Origin: Phyllobacterium bourgognense
GTDB taxonomy: Bacteria > Pseudomonadota > Alphaproteobacteria > Rhizobiales > Rhizobiaceae
Direction of reading: 5' to 3'
NCBI RefSeq assembly: GCF_003337575.1
Contig: NZ_QPJM01000008.1
Span: 1 to 64,000, forward strand
Length of the DNA stretch: 64,000 bases
Each line of letters opens with the position of its first letter. Position 1 is the first letter of the stretch. Below are positions 1-8,711 of this stretch, piece by piece. The translations under genes were made by a program, and so were the position numbers. Under the pieces are notes generated by a model, which was not told the origin of the DNA, did not search any database, and was given only the letters and a program-made list of their open reading frames with translations.

Positions 1-280
1 AGCAGCATAAAACATCGTCATCTCCCTTCATCTCGGTCAAGCCGGGATAGTAGTGGGAGCTCGTCCCTGGGGGGACCGCCCGATTACACATGCTTTGCGC
101 CAATAGCGGACTCCCCTCTGGTATAGTCCCTCCCATATCGAACCGCTGCACTTTCGAGATTTTATGATCTTGTTTGCGGCTGGACATCGTACAGTCGCCA
201 GAAAGGGCGTTTGATTTCGATGAGTTGGCGAAGGGGATCGCGAGCCTTTACTTGTCGCGGATGAGCGCAACAAGTCCACC

Positions 281-529
281 TTAACAGCCGGACGTGTGAT
301 GCAGATAGCCATCGCCGTCAAAATCGACAAAGTGCGAAGATGCCGACACGGTATCGACATCTAAACCGTTGCCAGACAGATCGAGCAGAACCGGTGCAGA
401 TCTAGTTCCCTGTCCGCCCATTCCATTCGTACGGTTTGCATCAGGATAACCACCGCTATTATAACGACCCTTGGTACCGGTACTCGTAGCCTCATCGTAA
501 CTTCCTCGTCCCCCGAAACAGCATGGTCG
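281..529 (-). pseudogene. Decayed fragment of an RTX-like calcium-binding protein
   Basis: The reverse strand holds an 83-codon open stretch without a plausible start, bounded by in-frame stops. It contains the motif APVLLDLSGNGLDVDTV followed by HFVDFDGDGYLHHTSG. That pattern (LDLDGNG, then FDxDGDG and an H-x-T turn) is typical of the C-terminal region of large secreted haemolysin-type calcium-binding proteins. The expected continuation after HHT is lost at a stop codon, and upstream the frame is closed, so only a remnant survives. It lies just before the divergently oriented GntR gene at 661. The family call rests on this one motif block. The rest of 1-660 shows nothing else coding. Confidence 0.5.
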
Positions 530-660
530 CTACCAACACCGCTAGCGCGTTCATTCTTGCTGGTGCGTGGCCCACTCAGGCTTCTGCCTGGACCGGCGCC
601 AGCACAAGGGACGGTCGCCACCGGAATGATCGACTGCACAGAAATTGAGCAAAATCGAAT

Positions 661-1473
661 ATGCTCAAAAAATACCTTGACGCAGCTCTAAAAATGACTT
701 CGACTGAACCAATATCACAATTGGTTCGAACCATTACCCGCATGGCAACTAATCAGTCCCAGGAAAATTCAAACTATGCGCTCGAGCGCCTGCGCGGTCT
801 CTTGGCGTCTGATCAACTCGATAGTGATGGAAAATTACCCACCGAACGGGCGCTGGCGCTCATGTTCAGAGTGAGCCGCCGTTCTATACGGCGTGCGCTG
901 GAAGTATTGGCAGCCGAGGGTCAAATCTGGCGTCGCCAAGGCTCAGGCACCTATGCCGGCCGCGAGCAGGATGACTGGGCCAATCACGTCGAAACTATCG
1001 TTGCCGGTACCAATTTCATGGAAATCATGGAGGTCCGCCTCAGGATAGAGCCGCAGCTGGCACAACTTGCAGCAATGCGCGCCAAGAAGGATGAGATAAC
1101 CCGCATGCGGGAACTCGCGCTGAAGATACGCGAAAGCGATGACTCCGATTCGCGTGAGCTGTGGGACGGCGCCCTGCATCGGCAAATCGCCCAGAGTGCC
1201 GGCAACCAGTTCTTTCTGACGATCTTCGATGTGATCAACAAAGTTCGCCAGGACGAGGCCTGGCGGCTTATTCGCGAAAAAGCGCGCAGCGCCAACGACA
1301 CCCTGTCGGTCTCTCACGCTCAACACGCAACGCTCATCGATGCAATCGCTGCACATGATCCAGCAAAAGCCGGCGAAGCCATGCGTCAGCATCTTCTGAT
1401 GCTGCAAGAACGGTTGATCCGCCAGACGTCAATGGACACCGCCGGAAAGGGTGTTCTGAGCGACGCATCATAG
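661..1473 (+). CDS. GntR/FadR-family transcriptional regulator
   Basis: A 270-residue regulator. Residues about 40-100 form a winged helix-turn-helix of GntR type (LPTERALALMFRVSRRSIRRAL, then the wing GQIWRRQGSGTYAG). Residues about 120-250 form an all-helical FCD effector domain, recognisable by MEVRLRIEPQLAQLAA and by late His residues (ALHRQIA, HAQHATLIDAI) that usually help bind a metal and a carboxylic-acid ligand. It is followed after about 100 bases by the ABC transporter and gamma-glutamyltransferase operon in the same direction and most likely controls it. The start is uncertain: the ATG at 661 lacks a clear ribosome site, and ATGs at 694 and 742 are alternatives. Confidence 0.85.
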   Translation: MLKKYLDAALKMTSTEPISQLVRTITRMATNQSQENSNYALERLRGLLASDQLDSDGKLPTERALALMFRVSRRSIRRALEVLAAEGQIWRRQGSGTYAGREQDDWANHVETIVAGTNFMEIMEVRLRIEPQLAQLAAMRAKKDEITRMRELALKIRESDDSDSRELWDGALHRQIAQSAGNQFFLTIFDVINKVRQDEAWRLIREKARSANDTLSVSHAQHATLIDAIAAHDPAKAGEAMRQHLLMLQERLIRQTSMDTAGKGVLSDAS

Positions 1474-1578
1474 GAACGCGCTTTCAACGGCGCCGTCACC
1501 AAAAGACCGAGAAAACAATCGGCATTCAATATGGAACAACCGAGCGCATGCAACCGCTCACAATGAGGAGTTTAACGT

Positions 1579-3087
1579 ATGAAAACGGCGAGATTTATTG
1601 CGACGCTTGTGGTGGGAGCGATTTTGGCGTTTCCAGCCTTTGCTACCGAGTTGAAAATCGGTCTCCAGGATGATGCCGATGTCCTTGACCCGGCTCAGTC
1701 AAGAACCTTTGTTGGCCGCATCGTATACACGGCGCTGTGCGACAAGCTCGTCGATGTCAACCAGAAGCTCGATATCGTGCCGCAGCTTGCGACTGACTGG
1801 AAATGGTCGGAAGACGGTACGGAACTTGTCATGGACCTTCGCCAGGGCGTGACATTCCATGACGGCACGCCGTTCAACGCGGCAGCTGTCGTTGCCAATA
1901 TCGAACGTTCGAAAACACTGCCGGAATCCCGGCGCAAGAGCGAACTCACCTCCGTCAAGACGGTCGAGGCGATCGGTGATTATCAGGTCAGGTTCACGCT
2001 GAACAGTCCGGACGTGACGCTGCTCGCCCAGCTTTCCGATCGCGCCGGCATGATGGTTTCGCCAAAAGCCGCCGCGGAAATGGGTGCGAATTTCGGCAAC
2101 AAGCCGATATGTTCCGGGCCGTTCAAGTTCGTCGAACGCGTCCAGCAGGATCGCATCGTTCTAGAGAAGTTCCCGCAATACTGGAACGCCGCCAACATCT
2201 TCATCGACAAGTTAACCTTCCTGCCAATTCCCGATACGACTGTTCGCCTCGCCAACCTCCAGTCGGGTGATCTGGACATGCTGGAACGGCTGGCCGCAAG
2301 TGATCTGGATGCGGTCAAGAGCGATTCCAGCCTGAATTATGCCGATACGATCAACATCGGCTACATGGCTCTTTACGCCAATATTGCCAATGGTCCGCGT
2401 GCCGATAATCCCTTCGGCAAGGACAAGAGGCTGCGGCAGGCATTTTCGCTCGCCATCGATCGTGAGGCCGTCAACCAGGTCGTCTATGAAGGGACGTCTG
2501 TCGCCGGCAACCAGCCCTATGCTCCTAACAGCCCCTGGTTCGACAAGGATATACCTGTGCCGGCTCGCGATGTTGAAAAAGCCAAGGCCTTGATGAAGGA
2601 AGCCGGGCACGAGAAACTCGATATCGAGCTTCAGGTACCCAACAACCCGGTTGCGATGCAGATGATGCAGATTATCCAGTCGATGGTCGCGGAAGCCGGT
2701 TTCAATGTCACGCTGAAGGCAACGGAATTCGCAACGCTATTGTCGGAGCAGACCGCAGGTAACTACCAGCTCAGCCGTTCCGACTGGTCCGGCCGTGTCG
2801 ATCCGGACGGCAACCTGCATCAGTTCGTCACCTGCAAGGGCGGCATCAACGATGTAAAATACTGCAATCCGGAAGTAGACGCTCTTCTCAACGATGCCCG
2901 CAAATCGACTGACAATGCGGTGCGCAAGCAAAAGTACGACGCGGCTGCAAAGATCCTGAACGACGATATGCCGGTCATCTATCTTGGCCATCAGTCCTAC
3001 ATCTGGGCGTTCAAGAAGGGCGTAACAGGCTTTGTCCCCTATCCGGACGGAATGATCCGTCTGCAGGGCGTGAAGAAGAGCGGCTAG
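1579..3087 (+). CDS. ABC transporter substrate-binding protein, peptide family (SBP family 5)
   Basis: A 502-residue periplasmic binding protein of the DppA/OppA/GsiB class. A cleavable signal peptide covers residues 1-22 (ending PAFA). It is followed by the family opening LKIGLQDDADVLDPAQSRTF and the conserved block LVMDLRQGVTFHDGTPFNA; the later segment LRQAFSLAIDREAVNQVVYEG is also diagnostic. GAGGAG eight bases before the ATG fixes the start. It heads an operon with two permeases, a gamma-glutamyltransferase and a fused double ATPase, so its ligand is probably a gamma-glutamyl peptide, glutathione or a related small peptide. That substrate is inferred from context. A strong hairpin follows the stop codon. 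Confidence 0.9.
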   Translation: MKTARFIATLVVGAILAFPAFATELKIGLQDDADVLDPAQSRTFVGRIVYTALCDKLVDVNQKLDIVPQLATDWKWSEDGTELVMDLRQGVTFHDGTPFNAAAVVANIERSKTLPESRRKSELTSVKTVEAIGDYQVRFTLNSPDVTLLAQLSDRAGMMVSPKAAAEMGANFGNKPICSGPFKFVERVQQDRIVLEKFPQYWNAANIFIDKLTFLPIPDTTVRLANLQSGDLDMLERLAASDLDAVKSDSSLNYADTINIGYMALYANIANGPRADNPFGKDKRLRQAFSLAIDREAVNQVVYEGTSVAGNQPYAPNSPWFDKDIPVPARDVEKAKALMKEAGHEKLDIELQVPNNPVAMQMMQIIQSMVAEAGFNVTLKATEFATLLSEQTAGNYQLSRSDWSGRVDPDGNLHQFVTCKGGINDVKYCNPEVDALLNDARKSTDNAVRKQKYDAAAKILNDDMPVIYLGHQSYIWAFKKGVTGFVPYPDGMIRLQGVKKSG

Positions 3088-3099
3088 TCAAATCGGTAT

Positions 3100-3128
3100 A
3101 GCGCGGCTGCCGTAATTGCAGCCGCGCT
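3100..3128 (+). other. Intercistronic hairpin after the binding-protein gene
   Basis: A perfect 11-base-pair inverted repeat (AGCGCGGCTGC, 7-base loop, GCAGCCGCGCT) lies between the binding-protein and permease genes. No T-run follows, so it is not a classical terminator. Such hairpins commonly protect the 3' end of the highly expressed binding-protein message or attenuate transcription into the permeases. Confidence 0.75.
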
Positions 3129-3161
3129 GGAATGCCGATCAACACCTCAGGATTGCAAGCC

Positions 3162-4109
3162 ATGTACACCTACATCGGAAAGCGGCTGTTGCTCGCCATA
3201 CCGACCTTGATCATCATATCGATCTTTGCGTTCTCCCTGCAAAAGCTTCTGCCAGGCGATCCAATTCTGGCAATGGCGGGTGAGGAGCGGGACCCGCAGG
3301 TGATCGAATTCCTGCGTGACAAGTATCGTCTGAACGATCCAGTGGTCTATCAGTATTTCTATTGGATTGGCGCAGTGGTCCAGGGTGATTTCGGCATTTC
3401 GCTGCGGACCAACCAGCCGGTGCTTTCATTGATTGCGGAAAAGCTCCCGGTCACGATCCAGCTTGCGATCATGGCAATGATATTCGCGCTCGCCATCGGC
3501 GTTCCCATCGGCATCCTGGCGGCGGTGAAGAAAAACACCTGGATCGACTATGTCGCCAATATCGTTGCGCTATCAGGTCTATCGGTGCCGAATTTCTGGA
3601 TGGGGATCATGCTCATCCTACTTGTCTCGGTTAAACTTGGCTGGCTTCCTGCCTCGGGTTATGAGCCGTTTTTCAGCGATCCCGTACGATCCCTGCAGAC
3701 AATGATCATGCCTGCCTTCGTTCTAGGGCTGGCGCTTGCCGCCACCCTGATGCGGCACACGCGGTCATCCATGCTCAGCGTGTTGCGCTCCGACTACATT
3801 CGCACGGCGAGAGCCAAGGGCGTTTCCGAACAGGCGGTCATTCTGCAGCACAGTTTTCGCAATGCGCTTCTGCCGATCGTCACGCTCACCGCCCTCCTCT
3901 TCGGAGAGCTGCTTGCAGGCGCGGTCCTTACGGAGCAAATTTTCACCATTCCCGGCTTTGGCAAGCTCATCGTCGATGCTGTTTTCAACCGCGATTATGC
4001 GGTGGTCCAGGGCGTTGTTCTGTGTACGGCGATCGGCTTCATCCTGATGAACCTCGTCGCTGATGTGCTCTACGTCCTGCTCAATCCCAGAATGAGGGCT
4101 GCGCTATGA
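3162..4109 (+). CDS. ABC transporter permease, DppB type
   Basis: A 315-residue inner-membrane permease that starts MYTYIGKRLLLAIPTLIIIS, the typical DppB/OppB/GsiC N-terminus. Six hydrophobic segments are visible. The cytoplasmic EAA loop that contacts the ATPase reads YIRTARAKGVSEQAVILQHS, followed by FRNALLPIVT. An ATG ten codons upstream (3132) is in frame, but the 3162 start matches the family. It partners with the DppC-type permease whose start overlaps its stop by four bases. Together they form the membrane channel for the binding protein at 1579. Confidence 0.9.
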   Translation: MYTYIGKRLLLAIPTLIIISIFAFSLQKLLPGDPILAMAGEERDPQVIEFLRDKYRLNDPVVYQYFYWIGAVVQGDFGISLRTNQPVLSLIAEKLPVTIQLAIMAMIFALAIGVPIGILAAVKKNTWIDYVANIVALSGLSVPNFWMGIMLILLVSVKLGWLPASGYEPFFSDPVRSLQTMIMPAFVLGLALAATLMRHTRSSMLSVLRSDYIRTARAKGVSEQAVILQHSFRNALLPIVTLTALLFGELLAGAVLTEQIFTIPGFGKLIVDAVFNRDYAVVQGVVLCTAIGFILMNLVADVLYVLLNPRMRAAL

Positions 4110-4984
4110 CGATGCTGCAACAAACCCTGCAGACAGCCCCCAAGCACATGCGTTCCGGCAATCGCGCCTGGAGAAAGCTCAAGGCCAACAAAAGTGCCGT
4201 TGTGGGGCTGGTCATCATTGTCTTTTTCGTGACTCTTGCCGTCATTGCGCCGCTGCTGCCTATCGCCGATCCCATGGCCACAAGCTGGTCGGCAATCCGC
4301 AAGGCGCCATCGGCGGCACATTGGCTGGGGACGGATGACATCGGCCGCGACATTCTCTCCCGCATGATCTGGGGTGCCCGGGCATCGCTGATGGCAGGCG
4401 TCTTTTCGGTCGGTATCGCAGTGGCCATTGGCGTTCCTCTCGGCCTGATGTCCGGCTATTTCGGTGGGTGGGTCGATATGATCATTTCCCGCGTCACCGA
4501 GGCCTTCCTCGCTATGCCATTTCTCATTATGGCGATCGCGCTCGCTGCCTTTCTTGGGCCAAGCCTGTTCAATGCGATGATTGCAATCGGTCTGTCGGCG
4601 ATGCCGCTTTTCGTGCGTTTGACCCGCGGTCAGGTCCTCAGCGTGAAGACAGAAGATTATGTGGAGGGCGCCCGGTCCATCGGTCTCGGTCACTACCAGA
4701 TCATTACACGCTACATCCTGCCGAATGTCTTCTCGCCGCTTCTGGTTCAGGCAAGCCTGACAATCGCGACCGCAATCATCGCCGAGGCCAGCCTGTCGTT
4801 TCTAGGCCTGGGGCAACAACCCCCTGCTCCGAGCTGGGGCTCGATGCTCAACGTGGCCAAAAACTTCCTGTCGCAAGCCCCATGGATGGCAATGTGGCCG
4901 GGTGCGGCAATCTTCCTGGTCGTTATCGGCTTCAATCTTCTTGGTGACGGTTTGCGCGACGCCCTCGATCCGCGCGAAGCATGA
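4106..4984 (+). CDS. ABC transporter permease, DppC type
   Basis: A 292-residue permease that overlaps the preceding gene by ATGA, which indicates translational coupling. The N-terminal extension ends in the first membrane helix (VGLVIIVFFVTLAVIAPLLP). It is followed by the DppC hallmark HWLGTDDIGRDILSRMIWGA, which marks the periplasmic segment. The EAA loop is DYVEGARSIGLGHYQIITRY. It forms the heterodimeric channel with the permease at 3162. Length and motifs are those of an intact protein. The next gene starts 22 bases later with its own ribosome site. Confidence 0.9.
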   Translation: MTMLQQTLQTAPKHMRSGNRAWRKLKANKSAVVGLVIIVFFVTLAVIAPLLPIADPMATSWSAIRKAPSAAHWLGTDDIGRDILSRMIWGARASLMAGVFSVGIAVAIGVPLGLMSGYFGGWVDMIISRVTEAFLAMPFLIMAIALAAFLGPSLFNAMIAIGLSAMPLFVRLTRGQVLSVKTEDYVEGARSIGLGHYQIITRYILPNVFSPLLVQASLTIATAIIAEASLSFLGLGQQPPAPSWGSMLNVAKNFLSQAPWMAMWPGAAIFLVVIGFNLLGDGLRDALDPREA

Positions 4985-5006
4985 ATATTCAAAAAGGAAA
5001 CTTCCT

Positions 5007-6794
5007 ATGACCGCATTTACGACTCGGCCCGAAATCCTGGGGACATTCGGCGTCGTCACCTCAACGCACTGGATCGCTTCCGCCGTCGGCATGAGCATTC
5101 TGGAAAAGGGCGGCAACGCATTCGACGCTGCCGTTGCAACAGGTTTCGCACTCCAGATCGTCGAACCACATTTGAATGGTCCCGGTGGCGACATGCCGGC
5201 CATCATCTATTCGAAGAAAAAGGACAAGGTCGAGGTCATTTGCGCGCAGGGACCGGCCCCCGCGGGTGCTACCATCGACCACTACAAGGGTGAAGGACTT
5301 GACCTCATCCCCGGTGATGGCCTGCTGGCCACTGTTATTCCCGGATCATTCGACGGCTGGATGCTCATGCTTCGCGACTATGGCACGCTTTCCGTCCGCG
5401 ATGTTCTTGAGCCGGCTATCTACTATGCCGCAAACGGTCACCCCGTTCTTCCGCGTGTGGCGGCCACCATCGATGGATTGGGCGAGTTCTTTCGCAGGGA
5501 GTGGCCGACATCCTTTGAAACCTGGTTGCCTGGCGGCAGTGCACCCGAGCCTTGTTCCAATTTCAGGAATCCGGTCCTTGCCGAAACCTGGAAGCGCATC
5601 ATTGCCGAAGCCGAAACCAGGAAAAATCGCGAAGACCAGATCGACGCGGCGCGCAATGCCTTCTATCGCGGTTTCGTTGCCGAAAAGATTGCCGATTACC
5701 TGAAAAACGCCGAGGTCATGGATGCAAGCGGCAATCGGCACAAAGCCGTGCTCATGGCCGATGACATGGCGAACTGGAAAGCTACCGTCGAAGAGCCTCA
5801 GACTTACGACTATCACGGCTGGAATATTGCCAAGACAGGCCCCTGGGGCCAGGGTCCTGTACTCCTGCAGTCGCTCGCCCTTCTGAAGGGTTTCGATCTC
5901 GCGTCCATGGATCCGAACGGCGCCGACTTCATCCATACGGTGACAGAAGCCATGAAGCTGGGATATGCCGACCGGGAAGTCTACTACGGCGACCCGGCTT
6001 TCTGTGAGGTTCCGATGCGGCACCTCCTGTCCGACACTTACAACGATGAGCGCCGAAAGCTGATATCCGCTGAGGCTTCAATCGAGCTTCGGCCTGGCAC
6101 AATCGCGGGCTTCGAAACGCAATATGATCTGACGATGGCCATGCTGGGTGGCATGAGTTCGACGAAAGGTCCCGTCTACGAGCCGACGATGGCACATCTA
6201 TCGGAAAAGCGGGGCGATACGGTCCATATCGATGTCATCGACCGCGAGGGGAACATGGTGTCGGTAACGCCGTCCGGCGGCTGGTTGCAGTCGTCGCCCA
6301 CTATTCCCGGCCTCGGCTTCTGCCTCAACTCCCGCGCCCAGATGTTTTGGCTGAGCGAGGGTCTGCCGACGTCGCTTGCTCCGGGCAAGCGGCCGCGCAC
6401 CACCCTCACCCCGACGATTGCGCTCTTTGAGGGCCGACCAGCCATGGCATTTGGCACGCCCGGCGGCGACCAGCAGGATCAATGGCAGCTTCCGTTCTTC
6501 CTGCGCCATGTCCACCACGGAATGAATCTTCAGGCGGCGATCGACCAGCCGCTGTTCCATACGACACATTTTCCCAGCAGCTTTTATCCCCGCACCAGTC
6601 AGCCGGGCAACATCACCGTTGAGGCCGGTGTCGGAGCGGAGGTACTCGACGCACTGCGCCGGAAGGGTCACGAAATCACTGTGGCCGATCCCTGGACGGT
6701 GGGGCGTATGACCGCCGCCAAGCGCGATGCAGACGGTTTATTACGCGCTGCAGCTACACCCAGATTGATGCAAGCCTATGCAGTAGGACGGTAG
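5007..6794 (+). CDS. ggt: Gamma-glutamyltransferase-family Ntn hydrolase, no signal peptide
   Basis: A 595-residue member of the GGT family, which hydrolyses or transfers the gamma-glutamyl group of glutathione and related amides after autocleavage into two subunits. N-terminal family motifs are ILEKGGNAFDAAVATGFAL and HLNGPGGDMPAIIY. The expected nucleophile is Thr405 in GDTVHIDVIDREGNMVSVT, corresponding to the T-x-H start of the small subunit. The oxyanion-hole Gly pair appears in FGTPGGDQQDQWQLPFF. The ATG at 5007 is preceded by AAAAGGAAA; an open frame extends upstream but overlaps the permease gene. No signal peptide is visible, unlike periplasmic GGTs, so it probably acts in the cytosol on substrates brought in by the surrounding ABC transporter. 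It may be specific for another gamma-glutamyl or acyl amide. Confidence 0.85.
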   Translation: MTAFTTRPEILGTFGVVTSTHWIASAVGMSILEKGGNAFDAAVATGFALQIVEPHLNGPGGDMPAIIYSKKKDKVEVICAQGPAPAGATIDHYKGEGLDLIPGDGLLATVIPGSFDGWMLMLRDYGTLSVRDVLEPAIYYAANGHPVLPRVAATIDGLGEFFRREWPTSFETWLPGGSAPEPCSNFRNPVLAETWKRIIAEAETRKNREDQIDAARNAFYRGFVAEKIADYLKNAEVMDASGNRHKAVLMADDMANWKATVEEPQTYDYHGWNIAKTGPWGQGPVLLQSLALLKGFDLASMDPNGADFIHTVTEAMKLGYADREVYYGDPAFCEVPMRHLLSDTYNDERRKLISAEASIELRPGTIAGFETQYDLTMAMLGGMSSTKGPVYEPTMAHLSEKRGDTVHIDVIDREGNMVSVTPSGGWLQSSPTIPGLGFCLNSRAQMFWLSEGLPTSLAPGKRPRTTLTPTIALFEGRPAMAFGTPGGDQQDQWQLPFFLRHVHHGMNLQAAIDQPLFHTTHFPSSFYPRTSQPGNITVEAGVGAEVLDALRRKGHEITVADPWTVGRMTAAKRDADGLLRAAATPRLMQAYAVGR

Positions 6795-6800
6795 CCGACG

Positions 6801-8660
6801 ATGACGAACACTTTAGCAGCCACCGTGCCGGAAAATACGACCGACATTGCCAGGCCCAAGCCTGTCCTGTCAGTTGAAGGACTGTCCACGTCGTTCAGCG
6901 TTGATGGTGACTGGAAAAACGTGGTGCGCAACGTGTCGTTTGACGTCATGCCCGGCGAGACTGTTGCCATCGTTGGCGAATCCGGTTCGGGCAAGAGCGT
7001 CACCTCACTCTCCATCATGCGGCTCCTCGCCAAGGGTACGAGCCGCATCAATGGCAAGATCATGCTGAACGGCAAGGATCTTCTGTCGCTCACGGACAAG
7101 CAGATGCGCGATGTACGCGGCAATGACGCGTCGATGATCTTTCAGGAACCGATGACCAGTCTCAACCCCATCTTCACCATCGGCCGGCAAATATCGGAAG
7201 CTTTGACCTGCCACAGCAATCTGTCGCAGGCCGACGCGCGTGCCGAAACGATACGGCTCCTGGAAAAAGTGCGCATCCCCAACGCCTCATCACGGTTCGA
7301 CGAATATCCGCACCAGTTTTCCGGCGGTATGCGCCAGCGTGTGATGATCGCCATGGCCCTCGCCAGCCGGCCAAAACTTCTCATTGCCGACGAGCCTACA
7401 ACGGCACTGGATGTAACAATTCAGGGCCAGATTCTCGATCTCATCAAGGTTTTGCAGGAAGAGGAAGGCATGGCCGTTCTCTTCATCACCCATGATATGG
7501 GCGTGGTCGCGGAGATTTCCGACCGCACAATCGTTATGTATCGCGGTGAGGCAGTCGAGAGCGGCCCGACCGATGATATCTTCCATCGCGGCAAACACCC
7601 GTATACCCGCGCCCTGCTTTCCGCTGTGCCGCGATTGGGTTCGATGAAGGACAGCCGTTGGCCGCTGCGGTTTCCGATCGTCGATGTTACCACCGGCGTA
7701 TCCACCGTCCCGACCGAAGTCGCCGATACAGTCGACAAGCGCAAAACACCCATCCTCGAAGTCAAGAACCTCACCACGCGCTTCGATATCCGCTCCGGCT
7801 TGTTCGGGCGCAAGTCCGGCGCCATCCACGCAGTGGAAAACGTCTCCTTCGATCTGTTTCAGGGTGAAACCCTGTCCCTCGTCGGCGAGTCCGGCTGCGG
7901 AAAATCCACAACCGGCCGCTCGATCACCCGGCTTGTGCAACCCGACAGTGGCGAGGTTTATCTCGATGGCTACAATGTACTCACTCTTGACCAGGCGAGC
8001 CTGCGCAATATGCGCAAGAGCATCCAGATGATCTTCCAGGATCCTTTCGCCAGCCTCAATCCACGCATGAGTGTCGGCGCAACGATCGCCGAGCCCTTCA
8101 TTGCCCACAGGCTTGGAACCAAGAAACAAGCGCAGGACAAAACCGTCGACCTGCTCGAACGTGTCGGTTTGACCGCGGATATGATGAAACGCTATCCGCA
8201 TGAGTTCTCCGGTGGCCAACGTCAACGTATCGCCATCGCGCGTGCGCTCGCTCTTGATCCAAAGGTCATCGTTGCCGACGAGTCCGTCTCGGCACTCGAC
8301 GTTTCTATCAAGGCGCAGGTGGTCAATCTGCTGCTTGATCTGCAACAGAGCTTCAATCTGGCATTCCTGTTCATTTCCCACGATATGGCCGTGGTCGAGC
8401 GCGTGAGCCACCGGGTCGCCGTCATGTACCTTGGCGAAATCGTTGAAATTGGCCCGCGCGCCGCGGTGTTCGAAAATCCCCAGCACGACTATACGAAAAA
8501 GCTGATGGCTGCGGTGCCCGTGCCCGATCCCGCGCGCCGCGCGATCAAGCGCGACGTTGCGACCGATGAACTGAAAAACCCTGTTCGGTCCGTCGACTAT
8601 TTGCCGCCGGTCCGCAAATATTGTGAGGTGTCGAATGGACACCTCGTTCAAGTCGAGTGA
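6801..8660 (+). CDS. Fused double ABC ATPase (DppD-DppF / GsiA type)
   Basis: A 619-residue cytoplasmic ATPase made of two complete nucleotide-binding domains in tandem, replacing the usual separate DppD and DppF. The first domain has Walker A GESGSGKSVTS near residue 60, the signature FSGGMRQRV and Walker B LLIADEPTTALD. The second has Walker A GESGCGKSTTG near residue 365, the signature FSGGQRQRI and Walker B VIVADESVSALD. Each domain is followed by the oligopeptide-transporter C-terminal segment (HPYTRALLSAVPRL; HDYTKKLMAAVPVPDP), which often carries an Fe-S site. It starts six bases after the gamma-glutamyltransferase gene and powers the permease pair at 3162-4984. Confidence 0.93.
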   Translation: MTNTLAATVPENTTDIARPKPVLSVEGLSTSFSVDGDWKNVVRNVSFDVMPGETVAIVGESGSGKSVTSLSIMRLLAKGTSRINGKIMLNGKDLLSLTDKQMRDVRGNDASMIFQEPMTSLNPIFTIGRQISEALTCHSNLSQADARAETIRLLEKVRIPNASSRFDEYPHQFSGGMRQRVMIAMALASRPKLLIADEPTTALDVTIQGQILDLIKVLQEEEGMAVLFITHDMGVVAEISDRTIVMYRGEAVESGPTDDIFHRGKHPYTRALLSAVPRLGSMKDSRWPLRFPIVDVTTGVSTVPTEVADTVDKRKTPILEVKNLTTRFDIRSGLFGRKSGAIHAVENVSFDLFQGETLSLVGESGCGKSTTGRSITRLVQPDSGEVYLDGYNVLTLDQASLRNMRKSIQMIFQDPFASLNPRMSVGATIAEPFIAHRLGTKKQAQDKTVDLLERVGLTADMMKRYPHEFSGGQRQRIAIARALALDPKVIVADESVSALDVSIKAQVVNLLLDLQQSFNLAFLFISHDMAVVERVSHRVAVMYLGEIVEIGPRAAVFENPQHDYTKKLMAAVPVPDPARRAIKRDVATDELKNPVRSVDYLPPVRKYCEVSNGHLVQVE

Positions 8661-8711
8661 CGAAATCGATAGCCAACTAATCGGAATACCGCGCAAGCAG
8701 CATCGTTCAAT

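Noticed and set aside
7290-8696. 468-codon open frame on the reverse strand under the fused ATPase gene
   Set aside because: It is a shadow of a clear double-ATPase gene; its translation has low-complexity His/Asp-rich composition and no domain.
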